64,000 nt of DNA from Oenanthe sinensis. Lineage: Eukaryota > Streptophyta > Magnoliopsida > Apiales > Apiaceae. Below the pieces are notes generated by a model that saw only the letters and a program-made list of their open reading frames with translations, was not told where the DNA came from and made no database searches. Location of the stretch: contig CM053796.1 in NCBI GenBank assembly GCA_028671895.1, forward strand, positions 29,820,860 to 29,884,859, given 5' to 3'. The position numbers were made by a program, and so were the translations under genes. Shown in pieces: positions 41,022-52,800 of the stretch; position 1 is the stretch's first letter, and every line of letters begins with the position of its first letter.

Positions 41022-42234
41022 TAGTGAAAAAACCCGCGTTTCGCGACGGACTCATAATAAATTTTAAATTTATTAAAAAAAAATCTACAAAGTTACATTA
41101 CTTATTACTGAACTGCATATGATAAAATTTGATATAACAAAATTATATTAAACCAAAATAGTAGTATTAAATTTATAAATATTATAAAATCAAATAATAA
41201 TTTCAAAATATATATGTGTATTATAATTCACAACTTACTAATTTGTTATAATTTTAATATCTCTTTTTTTCCCATCCGCCGCTAACAATATCAATGCCAC
41301 CAATGTAGGTCAAGTAGCCCACAATATCTAGATAAGTATTAGTAACATTATGTAAATATTAAAGAATATAATTTAAAATTATATGTATGTGACTTATAAT
41401 ATCTTATTTTAGCAAAATACCTGACAGTATATTAGTGTCATTAACACGTGCTTCAATTATATCGGGACATATGAACTCAAATCCATGTAGTGGTATTCAT
41501 GCAGTGGTATGTTGATGATTCCTTCTTTCAACTTTTTTGGGGTCGTTATACGTAGTAACATCACTTTAAACTCACTTGATAGTGGTCTATATCGGTCGGT
41601 ACTTGCAACTATTTTTAAGTTTTTAATGTTATATAAAGACCCTTCTTTGAATCGAAAAAGTAGATGCTTTTGAATCGTTGCATGGATAAGATTTTCCTAT
41701 CATAAATTTAAAAATCAAAAAGTTAGTACGAATGCATAATTGCAATAAATATAAATTAATAAATAACAAAAATTTATTAACCTTCTCATCAATTAAAATA
41801 ATGTCAAGACTAAGTTGATCACATGTTTGTGTATTGATTGCATCCACATCGTGCATACTCTCACTCTTATCATACAATCGTCTCTATTATTATTCAAAGC
41901 ATTCAAGAGAGTGTAATACATGATGTATTAGACATTGAATGTAAATAGCTCTGTGATAAGTTTATTATAATTTATTTTTTGATGCTTAATCTTTAATTTA
42001 TATAAGTGACGATCTATTATTTTTTAGATGGAAACACATTCAATTTAGGTAAAAGAATAAATTAACTTTTTTTTATTATAAATAGCGTCGTTTTGAAAAA
42101 TCAAAATTGTTTGGATTTTTAATAATTTAATACTTTTTCTAAAATTTCTAATTACCTTACGTATAATAATGTCTTTTCTAAAATTTTGAAACTTATCTCA
42201 TGAATAATAATAATTTACTTGACTTGAGGACTAG
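41022..42234 (-). mobile_element. Helitron-like element, long copy
   Basis: The same 5' start (TCCTCAAGTCAAGTAAATT) and a 3' hairpin (cgcgaaacgcg) followed by ggttttttCACTAG and T. It has about 640 bases (about 41075-41695) not present in the short copy. No coding sequence. Confidence 0.5.
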
Positions 42235-42762
42235 TTTTTAGCAATGTTGCTCAGACTTGGGTAAGAAGTGTTGGACACCACACTAGTAACAGGACTCATA
42301 GTTTTATAAACGTGCAACACAGGGACATGTCAATAAAATAAAATATGCAACACTGGACATTTTATGTTCATGTCATATGTCTGTCTTTAAATTGCGCAAA
42401 ATGTGTGTCCAAGTTTCATGTGAGTAACATAGGTAATCTAGAAAAAAGATATAACAAGTCACCAACAACGCAAAACTCTACTAATACATTGTAGTTATAC
42501 CTAATTATTAACAAAAAACTTCCCCTAGCAAACGATATATAAAGATGAACCAAACATTTTGCATATGCAATGATATACGTCTGATAAAAATTGGTAAATG
42601 AATGAATACGCGAGTAAAACAAGTAATAATGAGGTGTAGAAACTTCAACAGATCTAGTGATCACACCACGAGTTTCAACATAGTATATCACTTCATATTT
42701 AACATAAAGATAAAAAGAAAGAAGAGGGCATCGAGATTATTAAAGAGAAAATAATGCATCAC
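42235..42762. other. Kinesin intron or flank
   Basis: No recognisable gene or repeat terminus. Confidence 0.4.
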
Positions 42763-42912
42763 CTCCAAAAGAGTCACGGAGCAATCTTGTAAGTAAGTTT
42801 AGAATCTTGAAAGTTTAGGACTATTTTCAGCCAATACATTAAATACATTTTCCCAGAGAAGTCAGAGAAAGATTGATAAATTTGATCTCCTCAGCTGTGT
42901 GACCTTCACTCC
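42763..42912 (-). pseudogene. Kinesin relic exon 4 (motor, frameshifted)
   Basis: GSEGHTAEEIKFINLSLTSL and GKCI continue the motor, followed by LAENSP, DSKLT and RLLRDSFGG in successive different frames, so at least two indels occurred. Acceptor attgcag and donor gtgatg persist. Confidence 0.85.
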
Positions 42913-43284
42913 CTGCAATAAGTTGAAACCATGACCTTATGGAGACCAAATTGGTACAAAAGATGAATGGAAAAATAATTATATGCATGCATATGTATTT
43001 AATTATGAAAAGGAATCTAATGTAGGTATTTTTCTTATTCATAAGACAGCCAACTTTAAACACATAACTAAGTGACAAAAGGTCTTTAAAAAAAAACTAT
43101 ATTTCGTCAGGAAAAGGTTTGGTATTTTTTTTTTTTTGGGGGGGGGGATACAACTTTTACAATGAGTTAAGGTGAGTTGCAATTTGTGGAACTAGGTCCC
43201 AGTGAGGTCCAAACTGAGTTACGGAGATGTTGTTTAATTCTCTCTTTATTTCATTGATTTGCATGGACAACTGTCCTTAATTCA

Positions 43285-43434
43285 TTAAATGAGCATGAAT
43301 TCCATAGCACTTGCAAGTTTTTCCTTGGAAAAATCATTTAACCACTAAATCAAGTACAATTAAATGAGCATGAATTCCATAGCACTTGCAAGTTTTTCCT
43401 TGGAAAAATCATTTAACCACTAAATCAAGTACAA
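43285..43434. repeat. 75-bp tandem duplication in a kinesin intron
   Basis: ttaaatgagcatgaattcca through caagtacaa is repeated twice (43285-43359, 43360-43434), apparently perfect. Confidence 0.95.
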
Positions 43435-43506
43435 GTTTATTACAAGTTTCATTAATGCAAATTTAAAATAATGGAAACAGAATTCATCTGTATTTTAGAA
43501 ACTAAC

Positions 43507-43668
43507 CAGATTTATCTAAGCGCTCGGATCCTGCAAGATCAACAATGAGCAGCTTGCTTCTCCGACAGTAGGTATAGCATGGCTACTGGATAAATCACTT
43601 CTTCCATTCTTTTGAATAGTAGATGTACTATTTTTCTCGTTCAGGTGGTCAGATCTTCTAACACTAAT
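43507..43668 (-). pseudogene. Kinesin relic exon 3 (switch II region, frameshifted)
   Basis: ISVRRSDHLNEKNSTSTIQK comes first. The KLLIVDLAGSERLDKS motor motif follows in another frame. The exon is 162 nt, one short of the length that would keep phase, so a single-base loss near 43555 disables it. Acceptor atacag and donor gttagt are intact. Confidence 0.88.
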
Positions 43669-43847
43669 CTGTATAAAAACAATAAAAATAATGAGGAACA
43701 TACATTGTAAGAAACTTTCATCGACTATTTAAAAGGTCTGAATTTTTTTCTTTATTAAGATTCAAGGATGAATCTCTTATACTTTGTTGTAAGACATAAA
43801 GAGTGGGGGGTAAGTAGAGAAAGTCTGAGATAGAGAGACAACTGCAC

Positions 43848-44069
43848 CATAAGAATTGCATGACTACGCGAAGATTCTGTGTTCATTTTTGTGTTTGCTG
43901 CGTGACGATTTGTTTCTCCAACCTTCAGTACTTGTAAAAATTGGTCAAGATTTTGAATTCCAACTATTGAAGCATCAGGAACTGAAACCTCCCCAGTCTT
44001 CGGGTCCTCAACAATTGGAATATTGATCTTCTCCGGTGCAAGTAAATCTTGCACGGATTCCATATACAG
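43848..44069 (-). pseudogene. Kinesin relic exon 2 (motor, switch I)
   Basis: 74 codons in frame: LYMESVQDLLAPEKINIPIV, then NTKMNTESSRSHAILM (switch I NxxSSRSH). Acceptor tgccag; donor gtgcag. Confidence 0.88.
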
Positions 44070-44753
44070 CTGGCAGAACATATAGGCATGAATAGTTTCT
44101 TCATAAATAAAAGTAGCACACTTAACTAGAAAAATATATTGAATTGCCTATAAAACACGTAACCAACTAGCAGACATAGTGGCATGGCGTGACTGCTCTA
44201 AATTTACAGAGGTACCTCCTTGCACTACAGAAAGATCAAGAATAAAATTGTGTGTACTTTGCAAGATAGTCTCAACTCGCAAGAGACAAGAAATATGAGA
44301 ATGTGAGAGTTAGGGCATATATATATATATAAGATAAGTGTAATTCTTATCATAAGGATCAAAGAAAAAGTTCATATTAATAGTCAACAAAATTAACATA
44401 GATGATGACTACATGTGTATTGACATCATCTATTTTTGGACTGCAGATTGATCGAATGCTTAAAAAACATAGTGAACTAAGGAATGTAGCAAATTTGACA
44501 AAGGTTGACTACTGATTTGAGTTCAGAAGCCTAATTTATGTTTTTCTAGCAAATTCTCTTCATTTTACTCAACTTCAAATCTTTTAACTGCAAATGTGAT
44601 AATGTCATTAGAAAAATTACTCTACTTTAGATGGTATACACTTTTTTATCTATAGGTTTTCGAACATCTCGTCATCCGTCCAAAAAACCTGCCTCCCGGC
44701 CCTTACCCAACCCCCAAAAAGTTATGAATCTAAATTGAAACTACTCTAGATAC
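44070..44753. other. Kinesin intron
   Basis: AT-rich. No gene seen. Confidence 0.5.
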
Positions 44754-44939
44754 CTGTAAGTAGGATATTTCCAAATTATCAGATGCTGCTGATGTAGTTG
44801 CAATCATATCCTCTAAAGCTCTAACCATAATACCACGCTCAGATGCATCATCTTCGCCTAGCCTGCCGAGTGTGTAAGTCTTTCCGGTACCTGTTTGACC
44901 GTAAGCCATAATTGTCCCGTTATACCCATCTAACACACT
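44754..44939 (-). pseudogene. Kinesin relic exon 1 (P-loop)
   Basis: 62 codons in frame: SVLDGYNGTIMAYGQTGTGK with the Walker A GQTGTGKT, ERGIMVRALEDMI and EISYLQ. Acceptor tttgcag and donor gtatct are intact. The more N-terminal motor exons are not seen upstream (44940-46600). Confidence 0.9.
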
Positions 44940-45784
44940 CTGCAAAAATATATTCAAATTGACTACAGGTAATCAACAGCAATGAACAAATACTCTAAAC
45001 TAATATTCTTCACAAGATAAAAGAGGACTATATATATTGTTCTGGACCATGTACTAAGCCAACACTTTAGTGTGTAAGAATAAATTGACTACTACTCAAG
45101 TAAATGACGAACTTTCTACTAGACCATACGAGAGCAGAAGGGAGAATGTCAATGCAGAAGCAGTATAATGCACTGCAAAAGTATATCGATAAATAATAAA
45201 TGGTCAACAAATATAAAGGATCATAATGAACTTGCAAGTTATACCTATCTCAAGTAACTAGGTAAGCAAAATATATATATATAAATAATAAGAGTTTAGA
45301 GGCATTAGTTTATAAGTAATTTATGATAGAAAACCCACAGCCAGAGCTAACTACTATTTCAGCTTTAGAATTTTCATAAATATATATTTCAGCATCTACT
45401 ATACATTCTAGACATGATATCAAAACTTCGAAAGTAATATAGAACTTATCTTAGACATTAAAATGGTTTTGCTCATATTTTACCTCGACTACCAAGAAGA
45501 CTAACAACTATATGAAATCTAGGGATAACTGGAATTGGTAGCAATCTGCCATTAATAGTGTGATACATATCATAGGGGAATATAACATACTTTAGAATTT
45601 GAAGAAAAGAAAGTCAACTGATTCCATTACCGATCACAGAAAAATACAAAGGCCCTACACAGAGATCTAGACATTGAAATGAAAATACACATAAAAGAAA
45701 CAGTCCCTACATAGAGGATCTAGACATTCAAAAGAAAAATACAGATAGATGAGAGGACAGACAGTCCTACAATTCTCTCATTGA
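44940..45784. other. Non-coding DNA upstream of the kinesin relic
   Basis: No exon of the missing motor N-terminus recognised, and no TE terminus. Confidence 0.4.
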
Positions 45785-45928
45785 CTAATCAATGTCGAAA
45801 GGATCTTCATTTTCGGGCATGTCGATCATCTGAAAGACTTCCTCAGCGGATTTGGGCATGTTGATCACCTCAAAGTCCAAGAAGAAATCTTCCTCAGCGG
45901 CGGAAGGAGCAGATTTGGGATTGATGTA
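45785..45928 (-). pseudogene. Acidic C-terminal ORF fragment, unknown
   Basis: The minus strand encodes SAAEEDFFLDFEVINMPKSA, then EEVFQMIDMPENEDPFDID and a stop, with no ATG-started full gene. The sequence just upstream is a tandem repeat unit with a related STAEPDYFNDSF reading. It could be the end of a lost gene. I do not recognise it. Confidence 0.25.
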
Positions 45929-46610
45929 TCAATCCCGGTGGAGTGGGAAGCAGTAAACCAGCAGACATCAGCAGGGGGAAGGAGTCATTAAAGTAATCTG
46001 GCTCAGCGGTGGAAGGAGCGGGAGCGGCGGCTGATGTCCCATCACGGGTGAAGGGACCTGTATCAATCCCGGTGATGGAGTGGGAAGCAGATAACCAGCG
46101 GACAGAAGCAGGGGGAGGAGTCCGAAGCAGATATCCATATCCACATGGGAGAAGGAGGGGAGGTGCCGGCGCCGGGGCCGGGGATGGAGATGGGAGGTGA
46201 GGAGGGGGAATATAAATTGGAATTGGTGGGGAATTAGAGAGGGGTGGGCAGGAGGTGGAGGGGTGGTTGTTCGGAGTAGTAAAATAGGTGCTGGGAGAGA
46301 TCGGAGTATACCTGGTGATCGATGCCGGAGCAGACGCAAAGGGGCGGGAGATCGGAGAATAGCTGATCGACGCCGGAGGGGAGGCTGTAGAGGGATGGAA
46401 GATCGTAGTACCGGAAGTGCCGGGTGGGATAGAAATTGGAGATAGGGAATTGGGGGGGTCAGAGAAGAGACTGGGGATGGGGAGTTGGGAGGTCGTCGGA
46501 GAAGAGAATGGGGATAGGGAGTTGGGGGGTCGTCGGAGAAGAGATTGGGGGTCGAGCGTGGGAGGCGGTGGAGGAGGTGAGCTGAAGGGGCTGTGGTAGT
46601 GGACGAGGCT
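45890..46610. repeat. GC-rich block with tandem repeats
   Basis: A purine-rich, G-rich island in AT-rich DNA. One unit of about 125 bases occurs twice (about 45890-46001 and 46002-46127, sharing tgtatcaatcccggtg and gagtgggaagcag). A second repeat of about 41 bases occurs about two and a half times at 46456-46555 (gtcgtcggagaagaga, ggggatagggagttgggg). Open frames here come from base composition. Confidence 0.7.
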
Positions 46611-49555
46611 AAATCGGGAAGCAGAGCGAGTATGTCCTTACCCTAGAAATAAGTTACAAACCACTTCTATGTGTGACTACTTTTTTTTGTCACATAACTA
46701 CCAAATCACTTTTTTTTAAAAAAGTTGTCATATCACTTGAATGCACAAGATCATTTATATTTACAAATGGGTTCTATTTAATTTAATTTAATTTTTTTTT
46801 CACAATACTTCTTATAAAATTATAATATATAATTATAAATAACATTTAAAATTAGTTTAATTTAATAATATTAAAATTATAATAATCAAATTAAAATTAT
46901 TAATTTTTTAAAAAATATCGATAAAATAAAAGACATGTCACATAATAAAAATGCATCATACTATTAATAAAAGAAATTACATAAGAAAATATTACGATTA
47001 AAAACATCACATGAGAAAGTATTAAAATTAAAATATTACAATATAAAAGAAGGTTACAGAAGAATATAAAAATTATGAATAAGGTATGAGAACTTAAATT
47101 TTTTTGAGAATATAAAGACTATGAATAAGGTATGAGAATTGAGTAGGGAAAAAATATTAACGTTTTTAAAGTTTACGATTGAAATGTATACATTATATTA
47201 ACGTTGGAAACACAATCAGTAACAATAAATTGAAAAAGAAAAAGTAAAGCGTGCAGTGTTACTTGTGATTGTTATTAAAATAATCCAAAGTAATCAAATG
47301 GGACAGTCCCGGCGTGGAGGGACTGCCCATTTCTCTCATGTGTTATATAATGCTACATCATAATCATTTTGCATAATTATCCCATTTCACATGGCCCGAG
47401 GAGGAAATTAACGCCACGTTGCGGGTGCTCTAACAACCAAGATGATAACCGCGTAGAAGGATAGTTGACTCGCATTTAAATCCATTTTGATTGGATAACT
47501 TTTTGGACTGATGTGATAGTATATATGTGACCCCCTTTTTTGCCACGTAAGCATTAAGTGGACTTCAAAGAAAAGTGGTCAATTTCATCCAATGCTAGTC
47601 CCATTTCTCACTTGCAAGTATGACCAATTTTATTCTTATCATATTATATTTATGATAAAATGATATTTTACAATTCAATTTTAATTCTTCTAAAATATTG
47701 GTAATATTCCAATATTGGTAATATTCATAATAAAAATGTATTATATTATTGAAAAACAATACATGAGAAAATATAACATTACATCACACGAGAATATTGT
47801 ATATATAGGTATTAAAAATATTACCGTTGATATACAATAACGGTCACAAACAATTAATATATATAAATTTTATATTACCGTTACATTTCATATTACCATT
47901 AATTTGATTATTACCATTGCATTTCATATAAATTTCAGCAATTTTGATTTACATATATATAATAAAATAATATAAAAGTGGGCAAAAGACCATCAATTTA
48001 CAGAAAGTGGTCGGTGCCTCTTTGAAGGGCCGTCCCACTTTTTTACTCTCTCATGCAATACAACAAGATAATAAAAAGAGAAGTTCAGGGCAGTTCACGT
48101 GGCTCGACGTCCCAATGGGACTCCTTTGCAGTTGCTCTAAATGCCCGGATTTTATAAAAGGAGATTACAATTTTGCCTATGTGCAACAGTTGAACATCAT
48201 TTATTTCCTCTAATTTTCCGTGCAATAAATTTGACAATAACAAACTACACTAATTACACGCATTCATTTATTCTTTTCCATTATAAGTATATATGATTGT
48301 TTATATATTATTTATTATTCTATTTTAAAATTTTTATTTACACAATGATAAAATATTTTGTACACATTTTTTGACTATATTAACAATTTGAATTCATATA
48401 TATATAAAAGATTATTATTTTTAAGTTTATTTATTTATAATAGAAGTAATTTTATTTTGACTAATTTTTTATAGTGACCCTCTCCGATCTCAACAAACAT
48501 TAACTTTACTAATCGTTTTAATAAAATAACTATCAAAATGATTGGTACGAAATTAGATATTGAAAAAAAACAGCATTTCACTCAAATTTTACGAACCAAC
48601 CCAATTTAACCTTTAAATTTTACAAATCAGCCCACAGTATATGCTTATTATTCCTTAAATTTGTATACAAATCAACCCAATTTAATATAGTATATTTTTT
48701 AGTATAAGATTCACTTGAGTATTTTTATCGATATAAAATTTTCTTGAGTGTTTTGTATATGCTCTTAAGTATTTTTATCAATATAAAATTTTGTTGAGTG
48801 TTTTGTACTATATTTTTAAGTTGTCCCAGATTTTTTAAATAATCCTTCCGATTACCTTTGTTCTTTTAAGTGTTGACATATTTTGAATGAGATTTTTAAG
48901 ATGTTTTATTTTAATTATATATCCCCAAGGTTCTCAAAAATGATCCGTTTACTTTTTTTTATTAAACTTCTTTAAAAATAATTCAAAAAACTCTATCTTA
49001 TCAAAAATTAATAATATAAAATATAGGTGGATTTTACAATAAAAAATATTAAGTACTCATATTTTTTTATATAATCTAACATGATATTTTATTTCCAAAT
49101 AAAAAATATTTCAAACTAATCATAAAAAATAAATTAAAAATATATCAAATGAACTTTAACAATATTAAATTTGAGATAAACAAGTTAAACAATTTATATT
49201 ATAAAAGAATTAATATAAAATTTAAATTTTAAAGTGAAAAGATAATACAAAAATTGATTCACATTAAAGCAATATTTTAAAATTAATAATATAAAAAATA
49301 TGGCAAGTGTATTTACTCTGTCTGAATTAGCTCCCATGAAATACATAGAATAAATTAAATAAAAGATCTTACCTGACAAAAAAATTGAATAGAAGATATC
49401 ATAAACACATATATGGCAATTAAAATTTGAAAAATATATTCAATCTTCTCAAATATGGAAATGATTTGATTGGCTAAATATATTATCCTTGTAATTTTAA
49501 ATTAGTATAAAATACTAATATCTTTAATATCTTTGCATTTAATCTTGACCACACG
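46611..49555. other. AT-rich intergenic DNA
   Basis: No gene supported. Two regions with GC-rich borders (about 47300-47420 and about 48000-48145, with ggacagtccc, gggccgtccc and cgtcccaatgggactcc) may be termini of a decayed MITE. The rest is A/T runs. Confidence 0.4.
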
Positions 49556-49905
49556 ATATGGTATATATGGAGATCGTCACCTGTTTTGTTAAATAAATAT
49601 ATATGGAGATCGTTAGAAAAATGAAAGTCGCCGGAATATAGCACATATGGTATGCAAACTGATCGTTGAGAGATGAGAAAAAATATGGTGAAGTTAGATT
49701 TGAAAAAAGATTTACTAATTGGCGGGAAAAATTAAATTAAAAATGGAAGGGATTTGATGAGATCGTGTATGTGAATGTGTATTTTAATTGTGTGTGTGGT
49801 GCCTTTATGGGGCCATTGAATTAGTTTAAATATGTGGCTTAGATTAAATTCTACCTTTCTAGATTTGACTCTTTTCTATTTGAGCACTTGTCTATATAGA
49901 GTCAT
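49556..49905. mobile_element. MITE family M1, right-half copy
   Basis: Matches the right half of 1131-1797: acatatggtatgcaaactga, ggtgaagttagatttgaaaa, cacttgtctatatagagtc. The left half is absent or diverged. Confidence 0.6.
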
Positions 49906-50800
49906 ACTCCAATAGAAACCATTTAAATAGAAACCATTTAAATAGAAACCAAAGCTATCAAGGAGAATGTAGAAAGTATTTTTAAAAATTTACATTTTCT
50001 TTATTCAATTTTTAAATCTTACATTATGCCTCATAATTTACATAATTTATATTTTAGTCCTTAACGCGTCATCAAGGGTCCCCACTGCCACGTGGCACTA
50101 TGGCCCACTGCCACAACACAACATGCTGACGTAACACTGCCACGTGGCAGTGAGACCCACTGCCACGTCATCACCTACCGACCACATGGTATTGGGACCC
50201 ATTACTATGTCAGCAAGTGGTGACGTGACACTGAGACCCACTGCCACATCCTCACTTGTTGACGTGGCAGTGACACGTCATCAAAGTCCTGACAATAATA
50301 TTAAATCTGTGATCACTATTTTATATTAGATAAATCACTATTTTATATTATAACAATCACTATTTTGTATTATAAGAATAACAAAATCGCCAATTTATTA
50401 AATAAAAATACAACGTGGCAGTCACACGTCATTAGAGTACTAAAATTAATATTAACATCTGTTACTAGATTGAAATGCAATCACTAATTTATGTTAGATA
50501 AATCACTATTTTATATTATAACAATCATTAATTTGTATTATAAGAATCGCCAAAGTTATCAGTTTTGTTAAATAAATATATAAGGAGATAATCGTAAAAA
50601 TGAAAGTCGTTGAAATATAATACATATGGTATGGAAAGTGATCGTTGGGAGATGAAGAAAAATATGATGAAGTTAGATTTGAAAAAAACTTTACTAATTA
50701 GCAAAAAAAACTAAATTAAAAATGGAGGGAATTAAGTGGGATTGTGTGTGTGAGAGTGTATTGGATTGAACCTACATTTTACTTTCTATTCTAAGAGCAT
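49906..50800. mobile_element. MITE family M1, composite copy
   Basis: Starts at repeated aaccatttaaatagaa units and ends in an M1 right half (acatatggtatggaaagtga, gatgaagttagatttgaaaa). The centre holds the CACGTGG-rich repeat and two direct copies of an aatcactattttatatta segment (about 50300-50400 and 50475-50560). Confidence 0.5.
50070..50285. repeat. Degenerate minisatellite rich in CACGTGG
   Basis: Repeats of ccactgccacgt/gacgtggcagtg in both orientations, including palindromic ctgccacgtggcag. It contains several CACGTG or ACGTGG cores, which in plants are bZIP/bHLH G-box and ABRE cores. It is GC-rich against AT-rich flanks. Confidence 0.7.
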
Positions 50801-51040
50801 CTCCAAAAGATTTCTAGTATACTCCTAAATATATTATAAAATATTAAGCTATTAGCAAGTTAACACATTTTTAAGAAGATGAACTCCAACAATACTCTTT
50901 ATATTCGCTCTCTATTTATATTTTATTCATATTTTAAATTCAAAGATGTGTCATGTAGTGAGAACCTATTGAAAAAATTGGAAGGAATGAATATTTTAAT
51001 AATATAAAAAAGTTAAGACATATATAGTGGCTCCTAAAAT

Positions 51041-51807
51041 TAGGGGTGAACATAAATATCCGAAAATTCGGATATCATAATTTCCAGTTCAGTGTTCGAT
51101 TTTAAAAATCCGAAAATTTGGATATCCGATCCGATTTAACCAGACCGGATATCCGATCCAAATTTTTTATATAAATTCAGATTCAGATTCAGATCCGGAT
51201 CACAACTTTCATGAAAACCGGATCCGATCCGGTATTAATTTATTTCTTAAAACATTATTTTTATAATTAATAATAAATAATTATATCAATGAAAAATAGT
51301 GAAATCTTACATATAAAATTAGTTTAAAAGTAATCATTAATAAAAATAATTATTTTAAAATATTATAAAATATCATGTTACATTATTAGGTGGAAAAAAA
51401 TTAAAAATAAAGTAAATCGAGGTGTAATATTAATATATAATATTTTATAATTTAATTTATGAATTAGTGAGGCAGTCCCAATGTTAAAACTTACCAAATT
51501 TTATTTAGAAGTACTATTAAAATATAATATTTTGGTGTTTAAAAATAGTATAATTAATTTATATTTGGTAATTTACATAAAAATAATGAAAATATGATAA
51601 TATAAATTAACTATTTATAAATTAAACTATATTCTAAATTAATAATTCAGATTCGGATAAATCCGGTTTCTGATCCGATTTAACCGGATATCCGAATACC
51701 GATTAAACTGGATTTGGAACCGGATCAGAATTTTAGCAATCCAAAAAACCGGATATCCGATCCGGTTTTTATAAACCGGACCGAATATCCAGTTTTCCTC
51801 ACCCCTA
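51041..51807. mobile_element. hAT-like non-autonomous element with 8-bp TSD
   Basis: Ends TAGGGGTGA and TCACCCCTA. The octamer cctaaaat flanks it exactly on both sides (51033-51040, 51808-51815). Subterminal ggatatccgatccgg/ccggatatccgatc blocks lie in opposite orientations. No ORF. Confidence 0.8.
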
Positions 51808-51964
51808 CCTAAAATAGAGGAGAGAGAGTAGACACCTAAGAAATTTAGGAGTCACTAACAGTCTCTTAGAGCTCTATTTTTTATTATACTATCTATATTT
51901 TCACTTAGAAGTTTATTTTAAGAGCTTATTGGAGATACTCTAATTTACTTTCTACTGGAGTAAG

Positions 51965-52123
51965 ACTATATATATATAAGGAGTTACTTTAATGGAAACC
52001 AAATTTGACTAGAAATTAGACAACATTATTCCCTGTTTTTAATTTGATTTTCCCATCAATTGTCAATTTTTTTTCCAAATCTATCTTCACCTCATTTTTC
52101 TCCATCTCCCAACGATCAATTTT
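51965..52123. mobile_element. MITE family M1, left-half fragment
   Basis: tgtttttaatttgattttcc, cttcacctcatttttctcc and ctcccaacgatca match the left half of 1131-1797. It forms the edge of inverted-duplication arm 2. Confidence 0.55.
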
Positions 52124-52274
52124 TATATCATATAAAAATTTAAATTCTAAATTTTTATTTGATATATATATTTTTTTAATTTTTGTTAAATATATATATA
52201 TATATGTGTGTGTTTTTTACTTCTAAACATGCGTGTCAAAAAATTAAAAACTATTATTAAGGACAAGAGGTAGT
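52124..52274. mobile_element. Stowaway-like MITE, arm 2 (inverted, truncated)
   Basis: Reverse orientation of the 10029 copy (acttctaaacatgcgtgtca, ctattattaaggacaagagg). The far part is lost at the junction with the M1 fragment. Confidence 0.65.
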
Positions 52275-52389
52275 ATCATTCAAACCTTTTGCTAATATTT
52301 TAAATATTAAATTTTAAATTTTAATGAGAAAATGACCTGAATGCCACGATTTAAAATCTTTACCTATGGCTAAGGTCCAATCTGTAAGT

Positions 52390-52800
52390 AGGGGTGAGTA
52401 TTCGATTAACCGAAACTGAAACCGGAATTTTTTCCGGTTAATCGAAACCGAATTAGTCAAAAAAACGCTACCAAAAATCGAATCGAAATTAATTCAATTT
52501 TTAAGCGAAACCGAAATTATTATTTCGGTTATTACCGAAAATTGAATTTATAAACTGAAATTTATTTAAAAAAAATAAAAAACTGAAAATCAACTACTTA
52601 TTGTAATATAGTATATATTATAATATATAATATATAATATATTATATTATATATTAATATATATATATATATAATATATGTATATTAATATATTAATATA
52701 TGTATATTATACATAATATAATATAATATTATATATAATATAATATACAATACCGAATAACCGAAATGTCAAAAAAACTCTACTGAAAACCGAACCGCAT
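52390..52800. mobile_element. hAT-like element (taggggtg family), arm 2 copy
   Basis: Begins taggggtgagtattcg and ends accgcatgcccatcctta. The flanks ctgtaag and cttgtaag echo the cttacaag target seen in the other copies. Confidence 0.6.

Larger units (their letters stand above)
25024..44939 (-). pseudogene. Armadillo-repeat-kinesin (ARK-type) pseudogene, 20 kb span
   Basis: Nine exon relics on the minus strand recover part of a kinesin of the plant ARK family: motor P-loop, mid-motor, switch I and II regions, neck and a long coiled coil. The exon order is right. The beginning of the motor, the exon between E4 and E5 and the C-terminal armadillo repeats are not found. Several exons have frameshifts. 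Introns hold a CACTA derivative, a whole Ty3-gypsy element and Helitron-like elements. Most splice sites are still GT/AG. Family members act on microtubules during polar growth; this copy cannot encode a full motor. Confidence 0.85.

Noticed and set aside
46009..46599. Plus-strand ORFs rich in Gly/Arg
   Set aside because: Low-complexity translation of a G-rich tandem repeat region.
50144..50329. 61-codon Thr-rich ORF
   Set aside because: Translation of the CACGTGG minisatellite.
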